Shown: positions 33,212-43,392 of the stretch, piece after piece | Layout of the letters: every line of letters begins with the position of its first letter | Position numbering within the stretch: position 1 is the first letter of the stretch | Source of the DNA: Methylobacterium terrae | Lineage (GTDB): Bacteria > Pseudomonadota > Alphaproteobacteria > Rhizobiales > Beijerinckiaceae | Direction: 5' to 3' | Assembly (NCBI RefSeq): GCF_003173755.1 | Contig: NZ_CP029553.1 | Location: 211,001 to 275,000 of the forward strand | Length of the DNA stretch: 64,000 bases | The notes under the pieces: model-generated | What the model was told of the DNA's origin: nothing | Databases searched by the model: none | The model's input: the letters and a program-made list of their open reading frames with translations, nothing else | Translations under genes and position numbers: made by a program

Positions 33212-33380
33212 CGTCGGGCCCTCATATCACGGCAACGGCCAGCGACGCCAAGCCGGTTGCTGCCGGTTAGGGGGCGACGTCCCCGCCCGCCGTACCGTCC
33301 GGCGCCGGCCAGGGCGGTCCCACCCCGCGCCAATCGGCCGAATTGCCGAACCACACCCCATCGCCGCACGATGAGCCACT

Positions 33381-34736
33381 ATGCGGCGCCACGTTCCCAT
33401 CGTCCTCGCGGCCCTCCTCGCCCTCGTGGCGACGGCGCTCCTCGCCTATCAGTGGCTCGGGCAGCCGACGAGCTTGCGCGTCGCGGTCGGGCCGTCGGGG
33501 AGCGAGGATGCGCGCCTCGTCGTGGCGGTCGCCCAGACCCTCGCCCGCACCCACGAGGAGGTGCGCCTGCGCCCCATCGCGACGAGCGGCGTCGCCGAGA
33601 GCGCGGCGGCGGCCGAGCAGGGCAAGGCCGACCTCGCGGTGGTGCGCTCCGACGTCGGCATCCCGGCGAGCACCCAGACCGTGGCGATCCTGCACCGCGA
33701 CGCGGTGCTGCTGCTGGCGGCCGATCCCGCGATCGCCGCCGTTCCGGACCTGCGCGGGCGCCGGGTCGGGATCGTGCGCAACCCGGCCGGCAACACCCGG
33801 CTGCTGACCAGCATCCTGGAGCATTACGAGGTGCCGGCGGACGCCGTCGCGACCGTGCCCCTCGGCGACGGGCGCGAGGCCGGGGAGGCCCTGCGGGAGA
33901 ACCGCGTCGACGCCGTGATGGTGGTGAGCCCGCTCACCGGCCGCACCGCCGCGGACGTGGTGGCGGGCATCACCAAGGGAAACGGAATCGCTGCCGGCGG
34001 CACGCCGACCTTCATTCCGATCGGCGAGGCGGCGGTGCTGGCCCGGCGCTGGCCGGCGCTGGAGAGCGTCGAGATCGCGCGCGGCACCTTCGGCGGCACG
34101 CCGCCGCGGCCGGCCGAGACCGTAACCACCGTCGGGGTCAGCCACCGGCTGGTGGCCCAGGCGCGCCTCGCGGATTCGACCGTCTCGGAGCTGACCCGCT
34201 TGCTCTTTGTCAGCCGGCCCGGCCTCGCCGCCGAGGTGCCGCTCGCCAACCAGATCGAGGCGCCCGAAACCTCGAAGAGCGCCTCGCTGCCGGTCCATCC
34301 CGGGGCCCAGGCCTATTACGAGGGCGAGGTCGAGAGCTTCTTCGAGCGCTACGGCGACTGGTTCTACCTCGTGGTGATGTGCGTCTCGATCCTGGGGTCC
34401 GCCGCCGCCACCCTGGTGTCGCGGGCGGCCAACCGTTCGCGGGCCAGGGATATGGCGCTCCTGCGCCAGCTGCTCGCGATCGTGCGGGCGAGCCGCGACG
34501 TCGAGGACGAACCCGAGCTAGGCGACCTCGAGCGGCAGGCCGACGAGATCCTGGCCGAGGCCCTCGCCCGGGCCGGCGCGGGCGCCATCGACAATGCGGG
34601 GGTGGCGGCCTTCACCCTCGGCCTCGACCAGGCGCGGCGGGCGATCGCGGAGCGCAGGGCGCTGCTCGTCGAGCGCCAGGCACAGGCTCACGGTCTTGAA
34701 CGCGGCGCGGATCCGCACTCCGCGGCCGCCGAGTGA
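33381..34736 (+). CDS. TAXI-family solute-binding protein with C-terminal membrane anchor
   Basis: 451 residues from ATG 33381. An N-terminal uncleaved-looking helix (IVLAALLALVATALLAYQWL) is followed by a binding-protein domain: LRVAVGPSGSEDARLVVAVA, GVAESAAAAEQGKADLAVVR, AVPDLRGRRVGIVRNPAGNT and VDAVMVVSPLTG. Residues about 315-345 contain a second membrane helix (DWFYLVVMCVSILGSAAATL), then a cytoplasmic helical tail of about 100 residues. TAXI proteins normally serve TRAP transporters, but no DctQM-type gene is present. Tethering with a cytoplasmic tail suggests a sensory or signalling use of the binding domain. Confidence 0.8.
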   Translation: MRRHVPIVLAALLALVATALLAYQWLGQPTSLRVAVGPSGSEDARLVVAVAQTLARTHEEVRLRPIATSGVAESAAAAEQGKADLAVVRSDVGIPASTQTVAILHRDAVLLLAADPAIAAVPDLRGRRVGIVRNPAGNTRLLTSILEHYEVPADAVATVPLGDGREAGEALRENRVDAVMVVSPLTGRTAADVVAGITKGNGIAAGGTPTFIPIGEAAVLARRWPALESVEIARGTFGGTPPRPAETVTTVGVSHRLVAQARLADSTVSELTRLLFVSRPGLAAEVPLANQIEAPETSKSASLPVHPGAQAYYEGEVESFFERYGDWFYLVVMCVSILGSAAATLVSRAANRSRARDMALLRQLLAIVRASRDVEDEPELGDLERQADEILAEALARAGAGAIDNAGVAAFTLGLDQARRAIAERRALLVERQAQAHGLERGADPHSAAAE

Positions 34737-34740
34737 TACC

Positions 34741-34812
34741 GCGGCGCCTTCGAACGGGGTCGTTCGAAGGCGCCGGACGCCTTGGCGCCGACGGGTCGAT
34801 GCCAAGGGCGCG
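34741..34812. repeat. Two-hairpin palindromic element, copy 2
   Basis: First hairpin GGCGCCTTCGAACG (34743-34756) with CGTTCGAAGGCGCC (34761-34774), 14 perfect pairs. Second hairpin GACGCCTTGGCGCCGAC with TCGATGCCAAGGGCG just after it. Order and opening sequence match copy 1 at 5015-5124. It lies 5 bases after the TAXI gene stop. Confidence 0.6.
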
Positions 34813-35055
34813 AGGGTATGAGACGTCCGGCACAGGGCCGAACGCATCGCCGCTGTCGACGTCCTCCACCGATGACGCCGTCCGCGCCGGGAGAGGAGCC
34901 GACCGGCACCTCGACCGGCGCGCGCGGAATCGTCCCGGGACGATGACGGGCACCACGAGGATGCCTGACGTGGGCAGCGTCCCGTGTGATTCATCATCCG
35001 TCCGAGGCGTCCGAGAGAGGCTGGCTTGCCTCTTCGCCGCGGCCGGCCGACCCAC
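34813..35055. other. Intergenic, no gene seen
   Basis: About 240 bases between the TAXI gene and the 3' end of the giant glycosyltransferase, with no supported reading frame or clear terminator. Confidence 0.4.
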
Positions 35056-38000
35056 TCACGCCCCATAGGCCTCCGCAACGGCGCGCGTGCCGGACCCGCC
35101 GGTTGCTTCACGGCTCTCGTTCGCCGGCCGCTCGCGACGACATCTGTCCGCGATGTGTTGCGACAACGTCTGTACGGTCGAGGCGAAAGTGTCCGGCGAG
35201 CAGTCTCGTGCCACCGCCCGCAGGGTGTTGTCCCGGATCGTCCGCCAGACGCGCTCCGAATGGTAGAGCGTGACGCATTTTTCAGCGAAGCTGATCGGAT
35301 CGTCGGAGCACAGCAGCTCGACCTGGTCGGTCCACCCCAACTGGTCGGCCAGAAGGGCCGTGGTCACGCAGGGCAACCCGTGCGCGGCGGCTTCGTGAAC
35401 CTTGTGGGGGATGCCCGCCGCGAAACGGGTCGGCGCGACGAAGATCCTGCATGCGTCGTAGATCGGCGCGATATCGTCGACCCTGCCATGCAGGACGACC
35501 TCGGGCCCCGCCATGTCGCGCACGGCTGTGCTCTTGACGTCGCCGACGAGGTGCAGCTGGCAATCGGGCAGCTCACGCCGGATCTCGGGGAAGATCTCCC
35601 GCAGGAACCACAGGATCGAATCGGTGTTCGGCGTATTGCTGTCGGCCAACGAGCCGACGAACAGGATGCCCTGGCGCTCCGCGAAGGCACGGGGTGTCGG
35701 CGCCGGGACCAGGGCGTGGCCCAGCAGCATCGTGGACTTGCCGTACTTGCGGAAGTAGCCGAGCTCGGCATCCGAGACGCTCAGGATCAGGTCGGCATCC
35801 TTGGAGATGTTGATCTCCGCCTCCACCAGCGATTCGACGGTCGACTGATCGATACGGATGCCCTCGATCTTCGATTGAAGTACGTCGCGATTCGTGAAGA
35901 GTGCTTCCGCATCGTAGATGATCAGAGTCGACTGCCGATCGACGAGGCCTTGCTCGATGGCATGACGAATCCGCACCATGTTATGGGGACGGCTTACGAC
36001 GATCGCGTCATAGTAGCCCTGCCGCTCCCTGATGTGGTTGACGACGGCATCGCCGTTCAGGCCGAAGATGACTTCGATCCGGACGTCGAGCGTATTTCTG
36101 ACGGCGAACCAATCCTGCGCAAGATCGTTCGTCGGGACGAATGTCAGATCGAAATCGGACTTGGCCAGCTCGCCGATGAGCGTCCGGCTCCGCGGGAAGC
36201 CGGATCCGAGATATTCATGGGGAATCTTATCGTCGACGATCAGTACCTTCGGCCGCCCCGGGGTCGCGTAGCGCGCCATCAGGACGTTGCGGAGCGCCGG
36301 CGCGAACTTGTCGGCGACGCCCGGATTCCGTTCAACGAACACCAGCTGGTTCTTCTGCTGCTGCAGGATCGAGTCGGATTTCTTGTCAGCGCTTCCGAAC
36401 TCGGCGTGGATGATCTCCACGAACGGATCGTACACGATCCGATAGTCCGCGCTGCGCAATTTGGCGCAGTAGTCGGTTTCCTCGTAGTAAGCCGGCTTGT
36501 AGATCGGATCCAGCATCCCGAAACGGCGGAAAAGATCCGAACGGGTCAGGAAGAACGCTCCGGACACGTAGTCGACGTCGCGCTGGAAATTCGCTTCCGA
36601 GATCTCCGGCGAGGCATCGCGGCAATAGCCGAGGCAGGATCCATCCTTCCAGACGATGCTCCCGGCTTCCTGAAGCAGGCCGGTCGGGAAAATCAGCTTG
36701 GCGCCCACGACGCCGATGGTCGGGTCGGCATCGATCAGCGCGACCGCGCGCTCGAGCGATCCGTTGAGGACATACGTATCGTTGTTGAGCAAGAGCAGCA
36801 GATCCGCACTCGCATATTCGAAGGCATTATTGACACCCTCGATAAATCCCGAATTATTTTTATCCTCGATCCATTTGACGTTCTTGATTCTCGATTTGAG
36901 AATCTTGGTCTCGTCAAACGAGCCATTGTCATAAATTATGATTTCGTAAGGACATGCATCATAATCAATATTAAGATATATACTCTGAAGGCACTCGGAG
37001 GTAAGATAATATTTATTGTACAAGACGAGAACGATCGAAACGACCGGCGTCTTGTGATCAGGGAACGAGATGGTTGCCCCCGAGCGCAGGAATGCCCGAC
37101 CCTTCACGGTCGACAGAAGCCTGGGATCGAAGCTGGAGCGCGCCGCGCGCTCCTCGGTGCCCGGCGCCGGAGAGCCGATTCGTCCCTCGGCCAGGCCGAA
37201 TCGGACGAAATGGCTCAACGGGTTCAGCCCGCTCTCGGCGACATCCGGATTGTGTTCCTCGTACCACCTCGTATCGAAGGTCCGGGACGGATTGCGACCT
37301 TCCAGGGCGCCGGACTTCAGGTAGTGGGCGAGGGGATTGGCCTTCGCGGCGACGACGTCCGGATACTGGCTGATGTAGTATTTCGTATCGAAGACCCTGT
37401 TGGGATCCGCATCGTAGGCGCCGCTCACGATGTAGTGGATGAGCGGATGCGTCTCATCGAGATTGATACCCGCGTTCCGACCATACGTGGCCGCCTCGAA
37501 GCTCGCGCACGGATCCATGCTCCAGAAGCTGCGATCGCTCAGATATCGCAGGATCAAGTCTTTTTTGTCTTCGATCGGCGGGTCGGCCTGAAGCCGCAGG
37601 AAATCGAAATCGATCAGGATATGGGGCGAGCGCCCCTCGAGGATACCGGACCGAATGTAATGCTCGAGACCATCGATGTCCGCCCGCTCGACGTCTGGAT
37701 TATTCTCGACATACCAGACATGATCGAAAAGAGGATGGGTTGACCGCCTCTCCTTCCATCCATGCGAGATATAATGATTGAAATAATTCGATTTTGTTGC
37801 CGCAACGTCCGGATATTGCCGCTTGTAATACTCTGCATCGAAAAATGGATTGGGATTATGGTCGAGATTGAGTCCGACTTCAGCGAAATATTCGATGACG
37901 CTCTTGCTGGAACTCAGACACTCCGGATATTTATCAATATAATATGACGAGTCGAAAAGTGGATGGGGATCGAACATCCCAGTTTTGGACAAAGCAATAT

Positions 38001-38169
38001 AATGTGAAACAGGATCCGTGTCGGGCTCTTCCCGAAGGTACATCGCGATGTACCATCCTGGGTTGAAAAATGGGACTTGACCCCGACCTCCACCGCGATT
38101 GGACAATCTTCCATATAAATTTCCGATGGTGCTTCGGAAGTTTATTTTCGACTTTACGGCTTTGCCCAT
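35056..38169 (-). CDS. Giant glycosyltransferase: eight YPDV-type repeats + GT2 + GT4
   Basis: 1037 residues from ATG 38169, favoured because AGGA lies 9 bases upstream; starts at 38184 or 38223 (18 more residues) are possible. Residues about 30-350 hold eight repeats of about 38 residues with the pattern FDxxYYxxxYPDVxxAxxNPLxHYxxxGxxEGRNP. Then a GT2 domain (VVSIVLVLYNKYYLTSECLQ, IIIYDNGSFDET, LLLLNNDTYVLN, YYEETDYCAKLRSADYRIV) and a GT4 domain (GRPKVLIVDDKIP, GILFVGSLADSNTPNTDSIL, LPDCQLHLVGD, APTRFAAGIPHKVHEAAAHG). Two catalytic folds suggest it adds more than one sugar to a surface glycan. No neighbouring polysaccharide operon. The 5' third is AT-rich, the 3' part GC-rich. Confidence 0.85.
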   Translation of the reverse strand: MGKAVKSKINFRSTIGNLYGRLSNRGGGRGQVPFFNPGWYIAMYLREEPDTDPVSHYIALSKTGMFDPHPLFDSSYYIDKYPECLSSSKSVIEYFAEVGLNLDHNPNPFFDAEYYKRQYPDVAATKSNYFNHYISHGWKERRSTHPLFDHVWYVENNPDVERADIDGLEHYIRSGILEGRSPHILIDFDFLRLQADPPIEDKKDLILRYLSDRSFWSMDPCASFEAATYGRNAGINLDETHPLIHYIVSGAYDADPNRVFDTKYYISQYPDVVAAKANPLAHYLKSGALEGRNPSRTFDTRWYEEHNPDVAESGLNPLSHFVRFGLAEGRIGSPAPGTEERAARSSFDPRLLSTVKGRAFLRSGATISFPDHKTPVVSIVLVLYNKYYLTSECLQSIYLNIDYDACPYEIIIYDNGSFDETKILKSRIKNVKWIEDKNNSGFIEGVNNAFEYASADLLLLLNNDTYVLNGSLERAVALIDADPTIGVVGAKLIFPTGLLQEAGSIVWKDGSCLGYCRDASPEISEANFQRDVDYVSGAFFLTRSDLFRRFGMLDPIYKPAYYEETDYCAKLRSADYRIVYDPFVEIIHAEFGSADKKSDSILQQQKNQLVFVERNPGVADKFAPALRNVLMARYATPGRPKVLIVDDKIPHEYLGSGFPRSRTLIGELAKSDFDLTFVPTNDLAQDWFAVRNTLDVRIEVIFGLNGDAVVNHIRERQGYYDAIVVSRPHNMVRIRHAIEQGLVDRQSTLIIYDAEALFTNRDVLQSKIEGIRIDQSTVESLVEAEINISKDADLILSVSDAELGYFRKYGKSTMLLGHALVPAPTPRAFAERQGILFVGSLADSNTPNTDSILWFLREIFPEIRRELPDCQLHLVGDVKSTAVRDMAGPEVVLHGRVDDIAPIYDACRIFVAPTRFAAGIPHKVHEAAAHGLPCVTTALLADQLGWTDQVELLCSDDPISFAEKCVTLYHSERVWRTIRDNTLRAVARDCSPDTFASTVQTLSQHIADRCRRERPANESREATGGSGTRAVAEAYGA

Positions 38170-38223
38170 ACTGAATTTCCTATGCATTATTCTGCGCAGA
38201 TCACGCGTAACGCCAGGTGCCAT

Positions 38224-39549
38224 GATCTAAGGTGCCATTCGAAACAATTTTCTAATTATTTCTCCGGCTACACTCCCGAACCGATTTGCATGGCGCGAGG
38301 GACGCCCGTTCCGCGGTGGCTTACGCCCAAACGATGCTGCAATCAAGGTGGCCCGTAATTGAAAATATAGATGTTAGTGTAGCGCGAAAAAATATATTTA
38401 TAATCAGCGGGGCGATCGGAGTGAGACGATATCGAGGCAGTACGCGGATGAACACCTGACAAGAAAATCATCATCGGGATCGAGAACGCCGTCTTGGAAA
38501 TATGACCACATATCCAGCAATGGCGATTTTTCGTACGATCGCTCGTTTATTTTACCTGATTGTGAATCGGTTTTCACTGGTGAAGAGTGAGACCTTGGAT
38601 CCCGTGCGGATCACGCTGCGGGCGGTCTCGTCCGGCGGGCTGGTTCAAGCCATGCACCACCCGTAGTCGATCGATCGGAGATGACATCGGATGTTGCAGG
38701 CCCGTTCGAAGGTGTTGGTCGGGACATCGTTCCGGTCGACGCACTGGCTCGTGGACATGTCCGCCGAGCGAGGATCCGTCTTCTGCACCGCAAGTCTGCT
38801 CAGGGGCCGGCACCGCCCTCGTCGTGAGCTGCAGCGGTCCGCTCGACGACGCCATCGGCGCGGCATCGGTTCCGGCCTCGTCTCTCAGCGCCGGGACGTG
38901 ATCGCCGACGAACCGACCACCGGGGGCGAGGAAGCTCCGCGCGAAGATCCCGGCTCGCTTCGAGAGGATCGCGGCTCACGTCGAGGTCGATGTGGCGCCT
39001 CGCGCGCTGCCAGCCGGCTTGATCCAAGCCGGGCGTCCGCGCCGATGGCCATCGCATCGTCGTTGGATCTCCCGCATGGCACCGCGCAGAACGCGCGAGC
39101 CGGCGAAGCCACGCTCTCGTCGAGCGGAGGCTCCCGCCGTCGCGGGATCGACCGTCGACACGGTCGAGAAGGACCGGGCCGGGCGGGGCGTCACCATGAT
39201 CGCCGGACGGCCCGCGCTGCACGTGCACGACCCGGCCCCGCGGCGTCCGAGCCCGGATGCCCCATCGACGGCCACGGGATCGTCGCAGTCCTCCGGAGGC
39301 TCCGTGCGGCAGAGCCGACGCCGGGCGACCTGCCCCGGAGCGCTCCTCGCTCCTTCGTGCAATAGCCCCCGAACGGGCGCAGCATCTCTGCCTCGCGCTC
39401 ATCCGCGATGAGCTGCGCGATGAGCTGATTCCACGGGCGCCCGGTCGTCGCATGGTCCAGCCCTGGTTTCCGAACCTGCCCGCACGCGGCGGATCGTCAT
39501 GTCCGCTCCTGCTCCTTTGGCTGATTACCGAACGATCATGCCTCTTCAG
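38224..39549. other. Intergenic, 1.3 kb without a recognisable gene
   Basis: 38224-38560 is AT-rich (AAAAAATATATTTATAATC near 38387) and probably holds the promoter region of the glycosyltransferase. From 38580 the DNA is GC-rich. Several overlapping frames are open, for example a minus-strand DMSTSQCVDRNDVPTNTFER and RACNIRCHLRSIDYGWCMA near 38640-38760, and LIAQLIADEREAEMLRPFGG near 39370-39440, which look like remnants of real proteins but lack starts and known families. I would treat it as decayed DNA. Confidence 0.4.
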
Positions 39550-39655
39550 CTAGAGCATTTTCCGACGAAGTGGATACCGGTTCGTCGAAGAAAATGCGGC
39601 ACAATCAAAGACTTAGAGAGCTTCGCGATCGCCGCGCGATCGTGAAGTGCTCTAG
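39550..39655. repeat. Palindromic intergenic element upstream of typA
   Basis: CTAGAGCA at 39550-39557 and TGCTCTAG at 39648-39655 are complementary ends. Inside are CATTTTCCGACGAA / TTCGTCGAAGAAAATG and a second arm CTTCGCGATCG / CGATCGTGAAG. The TAGAGCATTTTC...GAAAATGC pattern is one I remember as frequent in Methylobacterium and Rhizobiales intergenic regions. Confidence 0.6.
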
Positions 39656-39970
39656 TCGGACCGGCGCGATGCCGACCCGATCCCCGATCGCGAGAGCGGC
39701 AGGGCGGGCCGCTCGCCTTCGGAACGAACCCGACGGCGATCTCCCTTCTCCTCGCTGCGATCGAAGCGGCGCCGGGTCGAGCCCGAGGCGGCCGCGACTC
39801 GGCAGCCGGGATGCGGCATGGGCGAGGCCCGGGCGTCGCAAGGCGCCCCCCTCTTGCGAACCGGCCTCACACCTTATATTGCGACGCAACAGTTTTCCCC
39901 CGGCTCGATGCGTCCGGCTGCCATCCTGGCGGCCCGCGGCGTGCCGGGCTTTGTTTGCTTCGGACATCCC

Positions 39971-41797
39971 ATGAAGCTGCGCAACATCGCCATCATCGCT
40001 CACGTCGACCACGGCAAGACGACCCTGGTCGACAAGCTGCTCCAGCAATCCGGCTCGTTCCGCGAGAACCAGCGGGTCGAGGAGCGGGCGATGGACTCGA
40101 ACGACCTCGAGAAGGAGCGGGGCATCACCATCCTGGCCAAGGCCACCTCGGTGGTCTGGAAGGACACCCGCATCAACATCGTCGACACTCCCGGCCACGC
40201 CGATTTCGGCGGCGAGGTCGAGCGCATCCTCTCGATGGTCGACGGCGTGATCGTGCTCGTCGACGCGGCCGAGGGCCCGATGCCGCAGACCAAGTTCGTG
40301 GTCTCGAAGGCGCTCAAGATCGGCCTGCGCCCGATCGTGGCGGTCAACAAGGTCGACCGGCCCGACGCCCGCATCACCGAGGTGGTGAACGAGGTGTTCG
40401 ACCTGTTCGCGGCGCTCGACGCCACGGACGAGCAGCTCGACTTCCCGATCCTGTACGGCTCGGGCCGCAACGGCTGGATGGCGACCTCGCCCGAGGGTTC
40501 GCAGGAGGACGGCCTGGCGCCGCTCTTCGACCTCGTGCTCGAGCACGTGCCCCAGGCCAAGACCGAGGACGGCCCGTTCCGGATGCTCGGCACGCTCCTT
40601 GAGGCCAACCCCTTCCTCGGCCGCATCATCACCGGCCGCATCGCCTCGGGCACCGTCAAGCCGAACCAGCAGATCAAGGTTCTCGACCGCGAGGGCAAGG
40701 TCGTGGAGACCGGCCGCGTCTCGAAGATCCTGGCGTTCCGCGGCCTGGAGCGCCAGCCGATCGAGGTCGGCGAGGCGGGCGACATCGTGTCGATCGCCGG
40801 TCTCGTGAAGGGCACCGTGGCCGACACCTTCTGCGACCCCCAGGTCGACACCCCGATCCAGGCCCAGCCGATCGACCCGCCGACCGTGACGATGTCGTTC
40901 ATCGTGAACGATTCCCCGCTCGCCGGCACCGAGGGCGACAAGGTCACGAGCCGCATGATCCGCGACCGCCTGTTCAAGGAGGCCGAGGGCAACGTCACGC
41001 TCAAGATCGAGGAAGCCGCCGACAAGGACTCGTTCTACGTGTCGGGCCGCGGCGAGCTGCAGCTCGCCATCCTGATCGAGACCATGCGCCGCGAGGGCTT
41101 CGAGATCGCGGTGTCGCGCCCCCGCGTCGTGTTCGAGAAGGACGAGGCCGGCGAGATCATGGAGCCGGTCGAGGAGGTCGTGATCGACGTCGACGAGGAG
41201 TATTCCGGCGTCGTCGTGCAGAAGATGTCGGAGCGCAAGGCCGACATGATCGAGATGCGCCCGTCGGGCGGCAACCGCCTGCGCCTGGTGTTCCACGCTC
41301 CGACCCGCGGCCTGATCGGCTACCAGGGCGAGCTGATGACCGACACCCGCGGCACCGCGATCATGAACCGGCTGTTCAAGGCCTACGAGCCCTACAAGGG
41401 CGAGATCGCCGGCCGGCGCAACGGCGTGCTGATGTCCAACGACCAGGGCGAGGCCGTCGCCTACGCGCTCTGGAACCTCGAGGATCGCGGCCCGATGATG
41501 ATCGAGCCCGGCTGGAAGGTCTACCAGGGCATGATCATCGGCGAGCACAACCGCGAGAACGACCTCGAGGTGAACGTGCTCAAGGGCAAGAAGCTCACCA
41601 ACATCCGCACCACCTCGAAGGACGAGGCGGTCCGGCTGACCCCGCCGATCCGCATGACCCTCGAGCGCTCGCTCGCCTGGATCCAGGACGACGAGCTGGT
41701 CGAGGTGACCCCGAAGTCGATCCGCCTGCGCAAGGCCGTGCTCGACCCGAACGACCGCAAGCGGGCGGAGCGGGCTAAGGAAGCGCTGAGCGCCTGA
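39971..41797 (+). CDS. typA: Translational GTPase TypA/BipA
   Basis: 608 residues from ATG 39971 ([20 protein letters not shown]), full length. Ribosome-associated GTPase needed for stress growth and late 50S assembly. G1 [10 protein letters not shown]2 region [16 protein letters not shown]3 [17 protein letters not shown]4 NKVDRPDAR; then domain II ([19 protein letters not shown]), EF-G-like domain III, and the TypA C-terminal domain ([40 protein letters not shown]). An earlier in-frame start at 39818 would add unrelated residues. A terminator follows. Confidence 0.97.
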   Translation: MKLRNIAIIAHVDHGKTTLVDKLLQQSGSFRENQRVEERAMDSNDLEKERGITILAKATSVVWKDTRINIVDTPGHADFGGEVERILSMVDGVIVLVDAAEGPMPQTKFVVSKALKIGLRPIVAVNKVDRPDARITEVVNEVFDLFAALDATDEQLDFPILYGSGRNGWMATSPEGSQEDGLAPLFDLVLEHVPQAKTEDGPFRMLGTLLEANPFLGRIITGRIASGTVKPNQQIKVLDREGKVVETGRVSKILAFRGLERQPIEVGEAGDIVSIAGLVKGTVADTFCDPQVDTPIQAQPIDPPTVTMSFIVNDSPLAGTEGDKVTSRMIRDRLFKEAEGNVTLKIEEAADKDSFYVSGRGELQLAILIETMRREGFEIAVSRPRVVFEKDEAGEIMEPVEEVVIDVDEEYSGVVVQKMSERKADMIEMRPSGGNRLRLVFHAPTRGLIGYQGELMTDTRGTAIMNRLFKAYEPYKGEIAGRRNGVLMSNDQGEAVAYALWNLEDRGPMMIEPGWKVYQGMIIGEHNRENDLEVNVLKGKKLTNIRTTSKDEAVRLTPPIRMTLERSLAWIQDDELVEVTPKSIRLRKAVLDPNDRKRAERAKEALSA

Positions 41798-41827
41798 TCG
41801 GCGGTCTGACGGTGTGACGGTTCGTCC

Positions 41828-41856
41828 CTCGCCCCTCCCGGGGCGGGGGATTTTTT
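41828..41856 (+). terminator. Rho-independent terminator after typA
   Basis: Stem TCGCCCC / GGGGCGG with loop TCCC, then GGGATTTTTT. The T-run abuts the ATG at 41857, arguing that cls starts further down. Confidence 0.8.
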
Positions 41857-41955
41857 ATGGCAGCGGTGGACGACCGGCGCGCCAGGTGGATTCCCGGTCC
41901 GTCCTCCCGTATCCCGGCCGCGAGGGCGGCGCGGGCGCGGCCGCAGGAGGCCCGT

Positions 41956-43392
41956 GTGGAACACGAGATCTACCGCTGGATCGGGATCCTGACCTCGATC
42001 CGGTCGGACGTGCTGGCGCCGGTCGGCCTCGTCCTCGCGGTCGTCGTCACCGTGCATGTGCTGATGCGCAAGCGCGAGGTCGGGGCGGCGATCGGCTGGA
42101 TCGGGCTCGCTTGGCTGTCGCCGCTCCTCGGCAGCACGCTCTACGTGATGTTCGGCATCAACCGGGTGAGCCGGCGCGCCCGCCGCCTGCCGGTGCTGCC
42201 GGGACCGCGACCCGGCGCCCCGCCGCCGCCGGTGGCGGAGGTGCCGGACGCGTTCCAGCCCCTGAAGCGGGCGGTCGAGCGGATCAGCGGCCTGCCGCTG
42301 GTCGCCGGCAACCGCATCGAACGCTACCGCCACGGCGACGAGGCCTATCCGGCGATGCTGGCGGCGATCGGCGAGGCGCAGACCAGCGTCGCTTTGTCGA
42401 GCTACATCATGCGCGACGACGACAGCGGCCGGGCCTTCGCCGAGGCGCTGGCGGCCGCGCGGAGCCGGGGCGTCGCGGTCTGCGTGCTGATCGACGGCAT
42501 CGGCAGCGGCTACTTCTTCCCGGCGATGTACCGGCGCCTGCGGGGTCTAGGCATCCCCGCCGGCCTGTTCATGCACTCGGCCCTGCCCTGGCGGATGCCG
42601 TTCCTGAACCTGCGCACCCACAAGAAGCTGCTCCTGATCGACGGGCGGGTGGGCTTCGTCGGCGGGGTCAACATCGCCGACGAGAACGTCATGGCGAAGA
42701 ACCCGCCGGAGCCCGTGCGCGACAGCCATTTCCGCATCGACGGGCCGGTGGTCGGCCAGCTCGCGCAGGCCTTCTGGCGCGACTGGGCCTTCGTCAAGGG
42801 CGAGGACCTGGAGGGACCGGCCTGGTTCCCGGAGATCCCGCCGGCCGGCCCGTCGCTCGCCCGGGTCGTCACCTCGGGGCCCGACGCCGACATCGAGAAG
42901 ATCGAGTTCGTGGTGCTGGAGGCGGTCGCCACCGCCCGGCGCTCGGTGCGCTTCGCCACGCCCTACTTCCTGCCGAGCGAGATGCTGCTGACGGCGCTCG
43001 GCCTCGCGGCGATGCGGGGCGTCACCGTCGACGTCATCATCCCGCAGGCGAGCAACCACCGGGTGGTCGACTGGGCGACGCGGGCCCATGTCGGGCCGCT
43101 GCTCGAAGCCGGCGTCCGGATCTGGCTCGACCGCCCGCCCTTCGACCACTCGAAGCTGATGGTCGTCGACGAGGCCTGGTGCTTCGTCGGCAGCGCCAAC
43201 TGGGACAGCCGCAGCTTCCGGCTCAATTTCGAGCTCAACGTCGAGGTCTACGATCCCGACTTCGCGGCCGACCTCGATACCCTGATGCGGGCCAAGATGG
43301 AGCAGCGGCTGACGGCCGACGACCTCAACTCTCGCGGGATGGCCGTGCGCCTGCGCGACGCCGGCGTGCGATTGCTGCTGCCATATCTTTGA
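41956..43392 (+). CDS. cls: Cardiolipin synthase
   Basis: 478 residues from GTG 41956, preceded by GCAGGAGG at 5-6 bases, and matching the usual family length; an ATG at 41857 would start inside the upstream terminator and add arginine-rich sequence. Two N-terminal transmembrane helices (VGLVLAVVVTVHVLM; IGWIGLAWLSPLLGSTLYVM) precede two phospholipase-D HKD motifs, THKKLLLIDGRVGFVGGVNI and DHSKLMVVDEAWCFVGSANW. It condenses two phosphatidylglycerols into cardiolipin at the inner membrane. The 3' end overlaps the convergent EEP gene by 68 bases. Confidence 0.93.
   Translation: MEHEIYRWIGILTSIRSDVLAPVGLVLAVVVTVHVLMRKREVGAAIGWIGLAWLSPLLGSTLYVMFGINRVSRRARRLPVLPGPRPGAPPPPVAEVPDAFQPLKRAVERISGLPLVAGNRIERYRHGDEAYPAMLAAIGEAQTSVALSSYIMRDDDSGRAFAEALAAARSRGVAVCVLIDGIGSGYFFPAMYRRLRGLGIPAGLFMHSALPWRMPFLNLRTHKKLLLIDGRVGFVGGVNIADENVMAKNPPEPVRDSHFRIDGPVVGQLAQAFWRDWAFVKGEDLEGPAWFPEIPPAGPSLARVVTSGPDADIEKIEFVVLEAVATARRSVRFATPYFLPSEMLLTALGLAAMRGVTVDVIIPQASNHRVVDWATRAHVGPLLEAGVRIWLDRPPFDHSKLMVVDEAWCFVGSANWDSRSFRLNFELNVEVYDPDFAADLDTLMRAKMEQRLTADDLNSRGMAVRLRDAGVRLLLPYL

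Noticed and set aside
35026..37743. 905-codon open frame opposite the giant glycosyltransferase
   Set aside because: Mirror frame of a well-supported gene; no recognisable motifs.
41857..41955. Upstream start of cardiolipin synthase
   Set aside because: It would initiate directly on the T-run of the typA terminator and add arginine-rich sequence; GTG 41956 has a strong ribosome site.
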